Assembly (NCBI GenBank): GCA_026770615.1
Contig: MU631324.1
Coordinates: 35,058-48,957, forward strand
Length of the DNA: 13,900 bases
Origin: Pavlovales sp. CCMP2436
Lineage: Eukaryota; Haptophyta; Pavlovophyceae; Pavlovales
Reading direction: 5' to 3'
A model generated the notes under the pieces. That model worked only from the letters and a program-made list of their open reading frames with translations. It did not search any database and was not told where the DNA came from. Shown here piece after piece: positions 1 to 7,735 of the stretch. The first letter of the stretch is position 1; every line of letters starts with the position of its first letter. A program made the position numbers and the translations under genes.

Positions 1-42
1 CCCCCCCCCCCCGACCTTCCCCAAGGTGGTGGCGGGCGATAC
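1..42 (+). repeat. Upstream copy of the importin acceptor and exon start
   Basis: A C-run followed by GACCTTCCCCAAGGTGGTGG and then CGGGCGATAC at about 13-42 closely matches the true acceptor and exon start at about 107-136 (GACATTCCCCAGGTGGTGG, then CGGGTGACAG). The two lie about 94 bp apart in the same orientation. It looks like a tandem duplication of the 3' splice site plus the first dozen or so exon bases. The upstream copy also has an AG before GTGGTGG, so it could act as a cryptic acceptor. Confidence 0.65.
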
Positions 43-118
43 AAGTTATTCCTAATCATATGACCTATATTTAACCCTAGCCCCCTACACCCCTGAACCC
101 CCCCCCGACATTCCCCAG

Positions 119-1259
119 GTGGTGGCGGGTGACAGCGAGCGCGACGACGCGGTCACGCGCACCGCCGTCGGGGTGATCGGCGACCTGGCGCACACGCTGG
201 GCGCGAGGGTGCAGGCGGTATGTTGTTTTAAAGTCTTTTTTAATAGAGCCTGACAGAGGCGCAGAGGTGCAGCTAGAAGCCAGAACGGATAATGGGCGAG
301 CTGTGTGTGTAAATATCTAGAGGTCTGCCTTTTAATAATAGTTCTTTTAGCATCCTTTTAAATCGAGTTCTAGAGGGTGCAGGCGGTATGTCTGTCCGCC
401 CCCACTGTCCTTGCAACAGCTGGGCGCGAGGGTGCAGGCAGTTTTTTTTTTTAAGGTATTAAAGCATTCATAATGATATCAGTATCACCGCAGATTAGAA
501 TTACTATTTATATTACTAATAGGGAGTCAAGCTGGCGTCTTGACTGTCTTGGAAAAGTAATCATACGATATTATAATTCATACTATTAATAACATTTGGT
601 CTGTACTTTAGAGTGTGTGTGGGTTGGCGTGTGGGTGGGTGGGTGGGTCCGGGTGTGTATGCATGTGTGGAAATGGCAAAAAGGGGGGAGGGGGTCTGTA
701 GTCTCGGCTACGACCCCAGCCCAGCGGCATCTCTGCTGCGTGTTGGCATGAAGCTCTCAGACACAGACCTGTTGCAAACTGCTGAGCCGCTAATAATATT
801 TTTTCCTGATGTCGAGGGCTTCTCTCCAGCCCCAACAACTAACATAATAATGATAGTAGTAATCATCATAAATAAATAATCATAATATCAGGGGCTGCTT
901 TCCGACCCCATCAAGACGCTCATTCGCGAGGCGCGCAAGTCGGTAAGAGTGATAAATCATTAATCATCATACATAATAAATCACTCACACACACACACAA
1001 ATGCCCCTGCGCGCCGTGCTCACACTCTTGATGATGATGATGCTCATCATCAACATCTTACGAATCATACTCATCATACTCATCGTGCTTATCATACTCA
1101 TGGGCATGCTCATGATCATACTCATGGGCATGCTCATGCTCATACGAATCATACAAATCATTCTAATCACAATACTATGAATAATGCGATTAGGACAACG
1201 CCGCGACTAAGCAGGTGGCACAGTGGGCGGCCACCACCGTCAAGCAGGTCACCGGCTGA
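119..1259 (+). CDS. Importin subunit beta-1 (karyopherin beta), C-terminal three exons, 5' part outside window
   Basis: Three exons join in phase 0: 119-217, 892-942 and 1194-1259, with the stop TGA at 1257-1259. Introns are 218-891 (674 nt, donor GTATGT) and 943-1193 (251 nt, donor GTAAGA); both end in AG. The peptide contains TAVGVIGDLAHTLGARVQA, then GLLSDPIKTLIREARKS, then DNAATKQVAQWAATTVKQVTG before the stop (given in pieces). This follows the end of known importin-beta proteins: a helix with A-x-G-L-I-G-D-L, a helix ending in REAR/EGRRS, and a final TK-x-x-A-x-W-A helix. Importin beta carries importin-alpha-bound cargo through nuclear pores and releases it on binding Ran-GTP. Only the last HEAT-repeat helices are visible here, so the activity of the whole protein cannot be judged. 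Sequence before 119 is pyrimidine-rich and reads as intron. The family assignment rests on visual alignment but three consecutive exons agree with it. Confidence 0.8.
373..439 (+). repeat. Two intronic copies of the importin exon end
   Basis: The exon-end plus donor sequence GAGGGTGCAGGCGGTATGT (205-223) recurs without a mismatch at 373-391 inside the following intron. A 21-nt exact copy of exon bases 196-216 recurs at 419-439, where it is followed by a T-run instead of the donor. Both copies are in the same orientation as the exon. The first copy retains the donor GTATGT, so it could serve as an alternative 5' splice site. Confidence 0.85.
613..660 (+). repeat. GT-rich microsatellite with a four-tract G-quadruplex motif
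   Basis: A GT/GGGT-rich stretch inside the importin intron. Positions 633-647 read GGGTGGGTGGGTGGG, four G3 tracts separated by single T loops, on the transcribed sense strand. This is the tightest class of G-quadruplex motif, so the RNA or the coding strand could fold here. Confidence 0.7.
1029..1165 (+). repeat. Decayed CAT/ATG-rich microsatellite in the last importin intron
   Basis: The intron 943-1193 is mostly imperfect CATACTCAT-like repeats. It includes a perfect 24-bp tandem pair at 1091-1114 and 1115-1138, so part of the array expanded recently. Apparent ORFs here on the minus strand (Met/Ser/Ile runs) are simple-sequence artefacts. Confidence 0.75.
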
Positions 1260-1860
1260 GCGGCGGCGGCGGGCGCGCTCTGCTGGGCGAGGGCCGCCGC
1301 TGCGCTCACGCGTGCGCGGGCGCTCGGCGGCAGTACCTGCACCTGCGCGAGGTGGGTTAGCCTTGGCGTTCTTCCCCGTCGAGTTGCCACGCGCGCGCGC
1401 CAGCGCCAGAGGGGCACGCAGCCGTGAGTGCGCTCCGACGGCCGCAGGCAGCACGCGCAGCTACACCCGCTAACACCACAGCAGCACAACTAGGCAGGCA
1501 TGCAGCGCTCTGGTCTCTCGACCGAGTGCTGTCAGCAGCTCGGCGAGTGTTATGCCGAGATCGCACATGCGCCGGATGGCTGCGCATGTGACGTCGATAG
1601 TTATCATATTCATAGTTGCTCAATTAACACAGATAGTTCTGCCAATAAGCTGCATGATTGGCATTATTTAATTAGTTATTGAGGAGGTTCTGATGGGCCG
1701 AGGCGTTTTCTTTGACTTTTGTTGAGACCCTACCCTCCAAGGCTCAGCTCCAGAGAAGGAATTATCAGGGTCTAGCCGACTATGGTGAGTAACTCACGCA
1801 TGTACACTGATCAGTCTTCCAGCGCTGCGCGAAGCTCCGAGCCCATGTCAGCTACTGCCG
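1260..1860. other. Intergenic region between the convergent importin and SDR genes
   Basis: The importin gene (+) ends at 1259 and the SDR gene (-) ends at 1861, so both 3' ends face into this stretch. 1260-1500 is very GC-rich and gives overlapping ORFs in several frames, with Arg/Ala/Pro-rich products typical of chance. 1600-1860 is mixed composition. No canonical AATAAA is visible on the plus strand after the importin stop, nor its complement before the SDR stop. I see no gene here. Confidence 0.6.
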
Positions 1861-2556
1861 TTACCGTTTAAACTTCGTCACGCGTATGTCTGTGCCCGTG
1901 ATGTAGCTTGCCTCGCTGGATAGCAGGAAGGCGGCAGCCCCAGCTACGGCCTCGGCGTCCATGACGTCGGGAGCGTCGCGCGAGGGCTCTGCCGAGAGAG
2001 CGAACCGCTCGATATCGCAGAGGACCGCGTTGACGCGGATGCCCCGAGATCCTAGGTCTCGGGCAAGGCCGCGGACGACCGCCAGCGCTGCGCCCGAGGC
2101 CACGGCGCTGGGCATGTCCCCCCCTGACGCTCCTCCGTCGCGCGCTGAAAGCGGCAACAGGCTGAGGATCGCGCCCCCCGCGTCCATGAGCGGGATGCAC
2201 AACCGCGAGGCCATCATGAGCGAGCTCACGTCACTGGACATTCGCGCCTCGACGGAGAGCTCGGTACCGCCCTGGATCGGGGTATGCAAGACCGCTTGCA
2301 CCCTCGGACCGAGCTCCGCAATGGCCCGTGAGATGCCAAGCGCGCTGGTTTGGTCGGTGAGGTCCGCGCACACGGCAATCGCACTCACTCCGAGCTTCGC
2401 CGCGAGCGCGGTGACCCTCTTGGTCGAACATGCACTGCCGCGATGCTGGAGCACCAGCGATGCCCCCTCGCGCGCGAGGCGCGCCGCCGCTGCCGCCGCC
2501 AGAGGGTGGTCCGCCTCGGTCACCATCACAAGCGTCCGCGCGAAGCGGCCAGCCAT
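1861..2556 (-). CDS. SDR-fold protein, probably a catalytically dead short-chain dehydrogenase/reductase
   Basis: An intact, intronless 231-residue frame. The C-terminal half is clearly SDR: LARDLGSRGIRVNAV at 164-178 matches the conserved R-x-L-A-x-E-L-G-x-x-G-I-R-V-N-x-V block, and AAAFLLSSEASYITGTDI at 207-224 matches the FLxSxxASYITG element. Length is close to the usual ~250 for classical SDRs, which are NAD(P)-dependent oxidoreductases. The active parts are missing. The TGxxxGIG loop is TEADHPLA (13-20), the NNAG motif is replaced near LHTPI (90-94), and the YxASK signature reads AVASG (151-155), so catalytic Tyr is Ala and Lys is Gly. The usual C-terminal VDGG is VTKFKR. The absence of stops or frameshifts suggests a maintained pseudoenzyme, not a fresh pseudogene. 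No targeting peptide is obvious. The gene is convergent with importin and divergent from the helicase. It may be of bacterial origin, but that is untested. Confidence 0.7.
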   Translation of the reverse strand: MAGRFARTLVMVTEADHPLAAAAAARLAREGASLVLQHRGSACSTKRVTALAAKLGVSAIAVCADLTDQTSALGISRAIAELGPRVQAVLHTPIQGGTELSVEARMSSDVSSLMMASRLCIPLMDAGGAILSLLPLSARDGGASGGDMPSAVASGAALAVVRGLARDLGSRGIRVNAVLCDIERFALSAEPSRDAPDVMDAEAVAGAAAFLLSSEASYITGTDIRVTKFKR

Positions 2557-2916
2557 GAGCTTGGCGGCTGAGATGTGCTATATGCGGTAGTCTGCGCACG
2601 GGGTCCATCACATGTAAGTGAGGACCAGATCTAGAAGGAGGCAACCCAGATACGTCAGCCAAGTCCTCCACATCCCTTGTCCCTCCCCTCCCCTCCCTCC
2701 TCCTTCCTTCCCCCCCTCGCCCATGAACTTGCCGCCCAGGTAAAAATTTAATAATTTAATAAGTGTAGTCCTCCATTCTCCATTCTTAATACTCCCCTCC
2801 TCCAAGCCCCTTCCCCCCCACCAGGGGAGTGCCCCCCCTGCCCCCCCCCCTGCGTTTTGACTTTTGACGCCATCTCGAAGCCACCGTTCTTTTTGGACCG
2901 GCGACGGGCTGACACG
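2557..2916. promoter_or_regulatory. Divergent intergenic region for the SDR and helicase genes, with a long pyrimidine tract
   Basis: 360 bp separate two start codons pointing apart, so both promoters should lie here. On the plus strand 2664-2720 is almost pure C/T, followed by an AT-rich patch (2741-2765) and further C-runs up to 2850. No TATA box is convincing. A candidate 5'-UTR intron of the helicase lies at 2740-2824: donor CCCAG|GTAAAA, AT-rich body, C-rich tract, acceptor CACCAG. An ATG at 2723 lies just before that donor and would head a short upstream ORF ending before the helicase ATG. Confidence 0.45.
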
Positions 2917-5346
2917 ATGCGCTTGCCGGGCGCGAGCCGTTGCCGCGCCTCGCGCGCGCGCGCGCACCTCGTGCGCGCGAGTGGCGCGAGCGCGGAGTTC
3001 GACCTGAACGAGGCGATCACCTCGCTCAACAGGGCCGTCGCGCGCGAGGACTACACAGAGGCGGCGCGCCTCAAGAAGCTGATCGGCGACGCGGCCCCGT
3101 CGGCGGCCACGCGGTGGGACAGCTCGGTGCCCGACTGGCTGAGCGACCGGCTCGAGAAGCTCAACTACCGCTATCCCACGCCCATCCAGGCCTCGGCGCT
3201 CCGCGCCACCGGCCGCGGCCGCGACGTGGTCGTGCGCGCTCCGACGGGTTCAGGAAAGACGCTCGGCTACTTGACGCTGATCCTCTCCCTCGTCGCGCCC
3301 GAGCTCGAGTCGCGCGGCGAGACGACGCTCGACTTCGTCGCCGAGCGGGACGACCTGACACCCACTGCCGCCTTCATGTGGCTGGCGCCCGCGCTCGCCA
3401 CGCTAGGATCGACCAGCGCCGTGGCACCCGCCGCCGGCGGACCCGCGCCGATCCCGCCGCGCAGCTCCCCGCTCGCCCTCGTTGTGGTGCCGCGCACGAC
3501 GCTCGCCGAGCAGGTGGCCGGCATCGCCTACGCAATGGTCGGCGGCTACGCGCGCGCGGCCGGCACCTGGCAGCCCGGCGCGCGCGACTCGCTCTTCCAG
3601 TTCCGCGGGCCCAAGGGCTGCCGGGTTCTGCTGGCCACCGACAACCTCTGCTCCATGCTGCCCCCGCTCGGCGAGACCGGCGGCGAGGTCGGACAGGGCA
3701 GCGAGGCTGGCGGCGAGATAACCGAAACCGGCGAGGCCGGCGAGAGTGGCGAGGGCGGGGACGAGAGCGGGCTGCCTCCTCCCGACCCCGCAGCAGACTG
3801 CGCGGCTGACCTCGCCAACTGCGACGTGTTGGTCGCCACTCCGCTGGCCCTCGCGACTCTACTCGAGCGCGGGCTGCTCGGCGCGGAGGCGCTGCGGCTC
3901 GTGCGCGTCATCGCGGTGGACGAGGCTGACGACGGCGGCCTGAGCGACGCCGTCCTGAGGTCTGTGCGTGTGTGCGTGCGCGCCTGCGTAGTGTACTTGG
4001 CGCCGTGTGCTCACCCGCGCGCGTCCCATTGCCCTCCGTACCTGGCTAAACCCATTCCGCGCCCGTTCCCCATGTACCCGGCTGAACCCGAACCCCCCCC
4101 CTTCCTCCTCCCCCCCGTACCCGGCTGTAACCGCAGCATCATGGGGAATGCGCCGGCCAACGCGACACGTGTGTGCGTGGGCGCCACGGTGAGCGACGCT
4201 CGGGTGATCGAGGCAGTGGCGATGGGCGCGCTCCGTTCGCCGATCCTTGCGGACGGAGATGGTAAATTCCTATTACTTTGGACCCATGACTCTTTTTTTT
4301 AATAAGAGTTCTTTTTACGTCCCCCGACTTGCAGCCCGAAGGCGTACGGGCATGACATGGGAGGGTCAGCGCATCGGTCGTCTCATGTGCTATCTTACTC
4401 CCCGCGTCATGACGCTATCCGTTTTTATAGATATTTACAATCAATATAAAGGAGAGTATGGTGACCCCCCAGAGTACCCCCCCCCCTGGGTATCTACTCA
4501 ACATCCTTACTCCCATGTGTTACAGGTAAGACGACCGAGTGGGGCGCGGGGTGGGGTCCCTCCCCGGAGGAGGAGGGCACAGCGTCATCGGAGTACTCGG
4601 GACTGAGCCTGCCGCCATCGCTGCGCCACCGCGTGGCCCTCGTGGAGGAGGAGGAGGAGGCGGCGGTCGGCAGCGCGCTCGACCCCACCCAGCCGGCCGT
4701 TAGCCAGGCGCTCGCCCAGCCGGCCGGGGAGGAGGAGGAAGCTGGGCCCGTGAGCGCGCGCCGCCTTTTTGTGCTCTCTCAGCTGATGCGCGACGAGCTG
4801 CGGGCGTGGGAGCGCACCGGCGGCGAGGCCGGAAGCGACCTGAACGACCGGAGGCGCCCGCGCCCGCGCTGCGTCGTCTTCACGCGCGACGAGGCCGCCG
4901 TCCTCCCCGTGGCGCGCAGTCTGCGCGTCGCGCTGTGGGGGCAGCACGCCGTGGCCTCGCTACTGCCCAGCACGGGCCAGTCGCCCACGCTGGTGGCCAA
5001 CGCCTTTCGCCGGGCCGCGGGGTCGGACGGCGGCTTCGAGTCGGTCACGCTGAGCCAGAGCGCCTCCGTCCTCGTGGCGCCCGCGTCGGCGGCGCGTGGG
5101 CTCGACTTCGCGAACGTCTCCTCTGTCTACGCCCTGGACCTCCCGCCCACCGTCGCGGAGTACGTGCACATCGCGGGCCGCGCGGGCCGCGTCGGGCAGG
5201 ACACGCGGGGGGTCATCACGAGCGTGCTCGCGTCGGCCACCGCGGTCGACAAGCTGCGCGAGCTCGTCGAGGGCGCGCTGGGCAGGCCGCTGGTGGCGTG
5301 CGGGCCGGCTGGGCTCGACCCTGAAGACTTGGCGAGCAACGACTAG
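2917..5346 (+). CDS. DEAD-box RNA helicase with N-terminal UVR motif, probably plastid-targeted
   Basis: Exons 2917-3959, 4137-4261 and 4526-5346 sum to 1989 nt: 662 residues plus stop, all phases consistent. ATG 2917 has a purine at -3; the frame is open upstream but has no ATG there. Residues 1-25 are Arg/Ala/Ser-rich with no acids, like a plastid transit peptide. A UVR motif (as in UvrB/UvrC and ClpC) lies at about 29-59, with DYTEAARLKKLI near its end. Helicase motifs follow: Q motif YPTPIQ 86-91, Walker A APTGSGKT 108-115, Ia VVPRTTLAEQ 190-199, Ib-like VATPLA, DEAD 335-338, motif III GAT instead of SAT 363-365, IV CVVFTR 505-510, V ARGLDF 579-584, VI HIAGRAGRVGQ 604-614 instead of HRxGRTGR. 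A Gly/Glu-rich insertion (252-290) separates Ia from II, and acidic runs sit between III and IV. It should unwind or remodel RNA, plausibly plastid rRNA or mRNA. The exact subfamily is unknown. Confidence 0.85.
4038..4132 (+). repeat. Three copies of an acceptor-region motif in helicase intron 1
   Basis: GTACCTGGCTAAACCC (4038-4053), GTACCCGGCTGAACCC (4074-4089) and GTACCCGGCTGTAACC (4117-4132) are spaced 36 and 43 bp apart. The last one sits directly before the real acceptor CCGCAG at 4131-4136. Each contains a branch-point-like CTAAAC, CTGAAC or CTGTAAC, so the branch-site region appears to have been duplicated twice. Confidence 0.7.
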
Positions 5347-5990
5347 AGGGTCGGGTCGAACTCGTTGATTAGCCTGCTTGAGCAACGGCTTTTGAACCGA
5401 CGACGATGTCGATGAGGGGTCCCGAGCGGAATAAATTATACAGCAGCAGCCGCCTCGCTATATTTATACGCACAAAAAATAACTAATTTAGTTAAATAAT
5501 TTAAAAATATTTTTACCGTGGGCGCGCAGACTTCTATATCCAACTGACGGGGCTCCTGCCTTCTACAGTCTGCCCTGCTCCCTATTTATTAATGATATAT
5601 TAGCGGCTCAGCATGGTTCAACAGGTGTTGTTCAGTCACTGGCTTGGTCGACGTCAGGCTGAGGTCGAGCGATCGACCCAAACCTTCATGCACCAGCACT
5701 CACACCAAAGGGTGTAAGTGTGATTAATTATGAAGGGGGTTCTGGCTGGCGGTGTTTCAAGTTCAAGTCAAGCTAATTTTAGCGCTCCGACGCAGGCTCC
5801 TACGCGCTATGCTGAAGTGGGGAACTGGTAGAAGTGGTGGATGATGAGGAAGCCGAAATCAAAGCGCTGACGTCACTGCGCAAGGAATTCAAAATAGCGT
5901 TGTGAATTTTCAAATTAGGTTGACCATCCGCACGGCACACCTAAATTTAAATTTCAAACCGGAGCTCGCGGCGGTCCTGCTCGTCGTCTC
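5347..5990. other. Intergenic stretch after the helicase
   Basis: AT-rich after the candidate poly(A) signal, then mixed. Two small items stand out. An imperfect hairpin at about 5697-5721 pairs CACTCACACC with GGGTGTAAGTG. A palindromic TGACGTCA at 5868-5875 is the consensus for bZIP/CREB-type factors, although one such site can arise by chance. No ORF here resembles a protein. Confidence 0.5.
5430..5435 (+). terminator. Candidate polyadenylation signal of the helicase gene
   Basis: AATAAA lies 84 nt after the helicase stop codon, followed by AT-rich sequence. Position and motif fit a polyadenylation signal, but signal use varies among algae. Confidence 0.45.
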
Positions 5991-6005
5991 GATTCAGCCC
6001 ATGGC

Positions 6006-6178
6006 GGGCCGCGTGAGCCTGGACCGCGCGGGGTGAGCCGCGCCCTCATCGTGCGCGTCTTGCTCCTTATCGAGAGGGCGCGGACGAGGCGTCCTTGCGA
6101 GCCTGGGCCGCGTGAGCCGCTTGCTCCTCGCGCGCGGTCTTGCTCCTCGTCGAGCGGGCGCGGACGATCCGTCGGCGC
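6006..6178 (+). repeat. Degenerate GC-rich tandem duplication of about 80-99 bp
   Basis: GGGCCGCGTGAGCC occurs at 6006-6019 and 6105-6118. The following block, beginning TCTTGCTCCT and continuing to GGGCGCGGACGA, occurs from 6058 and again from 6138. The offsets differ (99 and 80 bp), so one copy carries an indel of about 19 bp. No protein is recognisable in either strand. Confidence 0.6.
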
Positions 6179-6393
6179 GCCGTCCACGATGCCGAGCCGT
6201 CTGCGTGGCTCGCCGCGGCCGGCCGGGTTAGGGCGATGAATCCAGCCAGTGATCGCCCAGGTGGCTGGCCTACGCAGCTCAAGTTTTTTGGGTCTTTTTT
6301 CAAAAATTTGGGCGTAAATCAAGTTTCTGCAGGCAAAAAGCACGCGCCCGGGCGTGAGCTCAAGCACGATGAGTGGACACGGTGGCTCACGTG

Positions 6394-7130
6394 ATGGCTC
6401 AGGCCGGAAGTGCAAGCTGGAAGCGTTGCCCGTCGTCTCTAAATCGAACCCCTGGACCATCGCAGGTGGTTCGACCAGCGCTCTCAATGACAACGTTGGA
6501 GCGATCAGCGCGGGTGGAAGCGCCGAGCGCACGGCCGGCGGCGCAGGCGAGGGAGCGGGCGACAGCTCCGAGCGCGCGGCCGGTGAAGCACTTCGTTCGT
6601 GACAACCGGTCTCAGTTCATCGTCGATCGCGACGAACATGATGACGAGGACGACAAGAAGACGCTGACCCGCACCGTGAAGCGGCTCGCGCTCGTCGACG
6701 AGATGAGCATCGCACACACGCTTTTCACGCAGCCAGAGCGTGTGGCCGGCAGCTGGCCGGCAGCAACATTCCCAACCAATTCCTCGAGCTGATGGACTAC
6801 ATGATTGCTTACCGATACAGCCGTAAGCGCAGAGCGACTGCATCGCGACTACCTGCGCCGCAGCGCTGACTCCCTTTGCCTGCCTCTCCCCTGTGCGCAG
6901 AGTCGGATACGGAGCGCGCTGGGCGCAACATGACGCTCTCGAAAACCCTAATGCGCTCGTCGCTCACCGACAAGACCTTTGCGATGTTCGTCTGGGTCTC
7001 CTTTAACTCGCCGCCTGCCCATCAGCTGGACATGTCCCTGTTCGTCAGGGAATGGAAGGTGCATGGCCACAAGGGCGCGCTGCACAATCAGAGTGGGAAG
7101 ACGCCGAGCGGCGTGTGCTCGCCCGCCTAA
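6394..7130 (+). pseudogene. Broken two-exon gene of unknown family (11-bp duplication frameshift)
   Basis: The reading frame from ATG 6394 runs through a charged segment (RDEHDDEDDKK, then TVKRLALVDEMS) to TQPERVAGSW and then a stop at 6792. At 6743-6753 and 6754-6764 the 11-mer TGGCCGGCAGC is tandemly repeated. The sequence after it is protein-like in a different frame (NIPNQFLELMDYMIAY), which is exactly the frame an 11-bp insertion would displace. This frame then meets a strong 78-nt intron at 6823-6900: donor GTAAGC, branch-like CTGAC, pyrimidine tract, GCGCAG. The intron contains an in-frame TGA, and splicing it out restores continuity into SDTERAGRNMTLSK and on to the stop at 7128-7130. 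Two independent features thus support one former coding gene. I do not recognise the family; a transposon-encoded or lineage-specific protein is possible. The true start is uncertain, and an allele without the duplication may be intact. Confidence 0.55.
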
Positions 7131-7321
7131 GGAGCGTGCGCAAGGTCACATTCTTAGGCATTCAGGATGTCTAAAGTTAAGACCAGGCTTACTTGTGCCG
7201 TAACTACGAATAATAAATTAAAAAAAAGCTCGCATACTGCTGACTAGTACAGACTACAGAGCATCAAATGTTGATTCAATATATATACAAAAATCAAAAA
7301 ATCCATAATCAAGATTCGCGG

Positions 7322-7377
7322 GGCGCGCTACGCGCGCCTTATAGCCCCACCGCAGCGCAGTCGGCCTACGGCCGACT
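7322..7377. repeat. Two adjacent perfect hairpins sharing a TAC loop
   Basis: 7322-7338 reads GGCGCGC-TAC-GCGCGCC (7-bp stem). 7359-7377 reads AGTCGGCC-TAC-GGCCGACT (8-bp stem). Both stems are perfect and the loops are identical, 20 bp apart, in an otherwise AT-rich setting. Short GC palindromes of this style are known from repeat-rich algal organelle genomes. Here they may be a small mobile palindromic element or an inserted organelle fragment; that is inference. Confidence 0.7.
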
Positions 7378-7446
7378 ACCAAAAGAATCAAGTTTTCAAG
7401 ATTATAATGGTGACCGAAAAAGCCGTATACAGCTAGTGGGGTGCAC

Positions 7447-7735
7447 CCTTGCCGCCAGAGGCATTTTTATGCCGTTAATGGGCTACACGTACGTTCAGAA
7501 TCTGCTGTCTATACGACAGAATTTAAGTTCCGCAGGCCGGGGGTGCGGGGGCTGGCCCCTGCCAGAAGCTAATTTATGCCGTTGAAGGGTTACACGTACG
7601 TTCAGAATCTGCTGTCTACACAAAAGAATTTAAGCGCCGCAGGCCGGGGATGCGGGGGCTGGCCCCTGCCAGAGGCTTTTTTATGCCGTTCAAGGGTTAA
7701 ACGCACGTTCAGAATCTGCTGCCTACACACAAAAA
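7447..7735 (+). repeat. 107-bp tandem repeat, about 2.7 copies
   Basis: ATGCCGTT begins at 7469, 7576 and 7683, exactly 107 bp apart each time. Each unit continues with a CACG-rich segment, ACGTTCAGAATCTGCTG, and a GC-rich end that can pair within itself (GGGGCTGGCCCC). Copies differ by scattered substitutions. The first copy is preceded by a partial unit (CCAGAGGC near 7455) and the third is cut short near 7735. Confidence 0.85.

Noticed and set aside
71..85. Telomere-like TTAACCCTAGCCCC
   Set aside because: A single degenerate unit inside an intron pyrimidine tract; no array.
1861..2556. Bacterial contamination or an operon gene
   Set aside because: The single bacterial-looking gene lies between spliced eukaryotic genes with similar GC content. 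No Shine-Dalgarno or operon partner is evident. Ancient transfer remains possible but is not shown.
2857..2916. Upstream extension of the helicase frame
   Set aside because: The frame begins with TTG, not ATG. The first ATG, at 2917, gives a plausible targeting peptide.
4262..4525. Coding read-through of helicase intron 2
   Set aside because: Clear GT-AG ends, T- and C-runs, and the exact codon sum when removed. A frame across it (4247-4606) is not in the helicase frame downstream.
5748..5775. tRNA-like GTTCAAGTC sequence
   Set aside because: Looks like a T-arm fragment, but no acceptor stem or anticodon arm can be paired around it.
5954..6532. 192-residue minus-strand frame
   Set aside because: Arg/Pro/Gly-rich, crosses a tandem duplication and the broken plus-strand gene, and shows no recognisable domain.
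7447..7735. CRISPR array
   Set aside because: The whole 107-bp unit repeats without unique spacers, and the context is eukaryotic.
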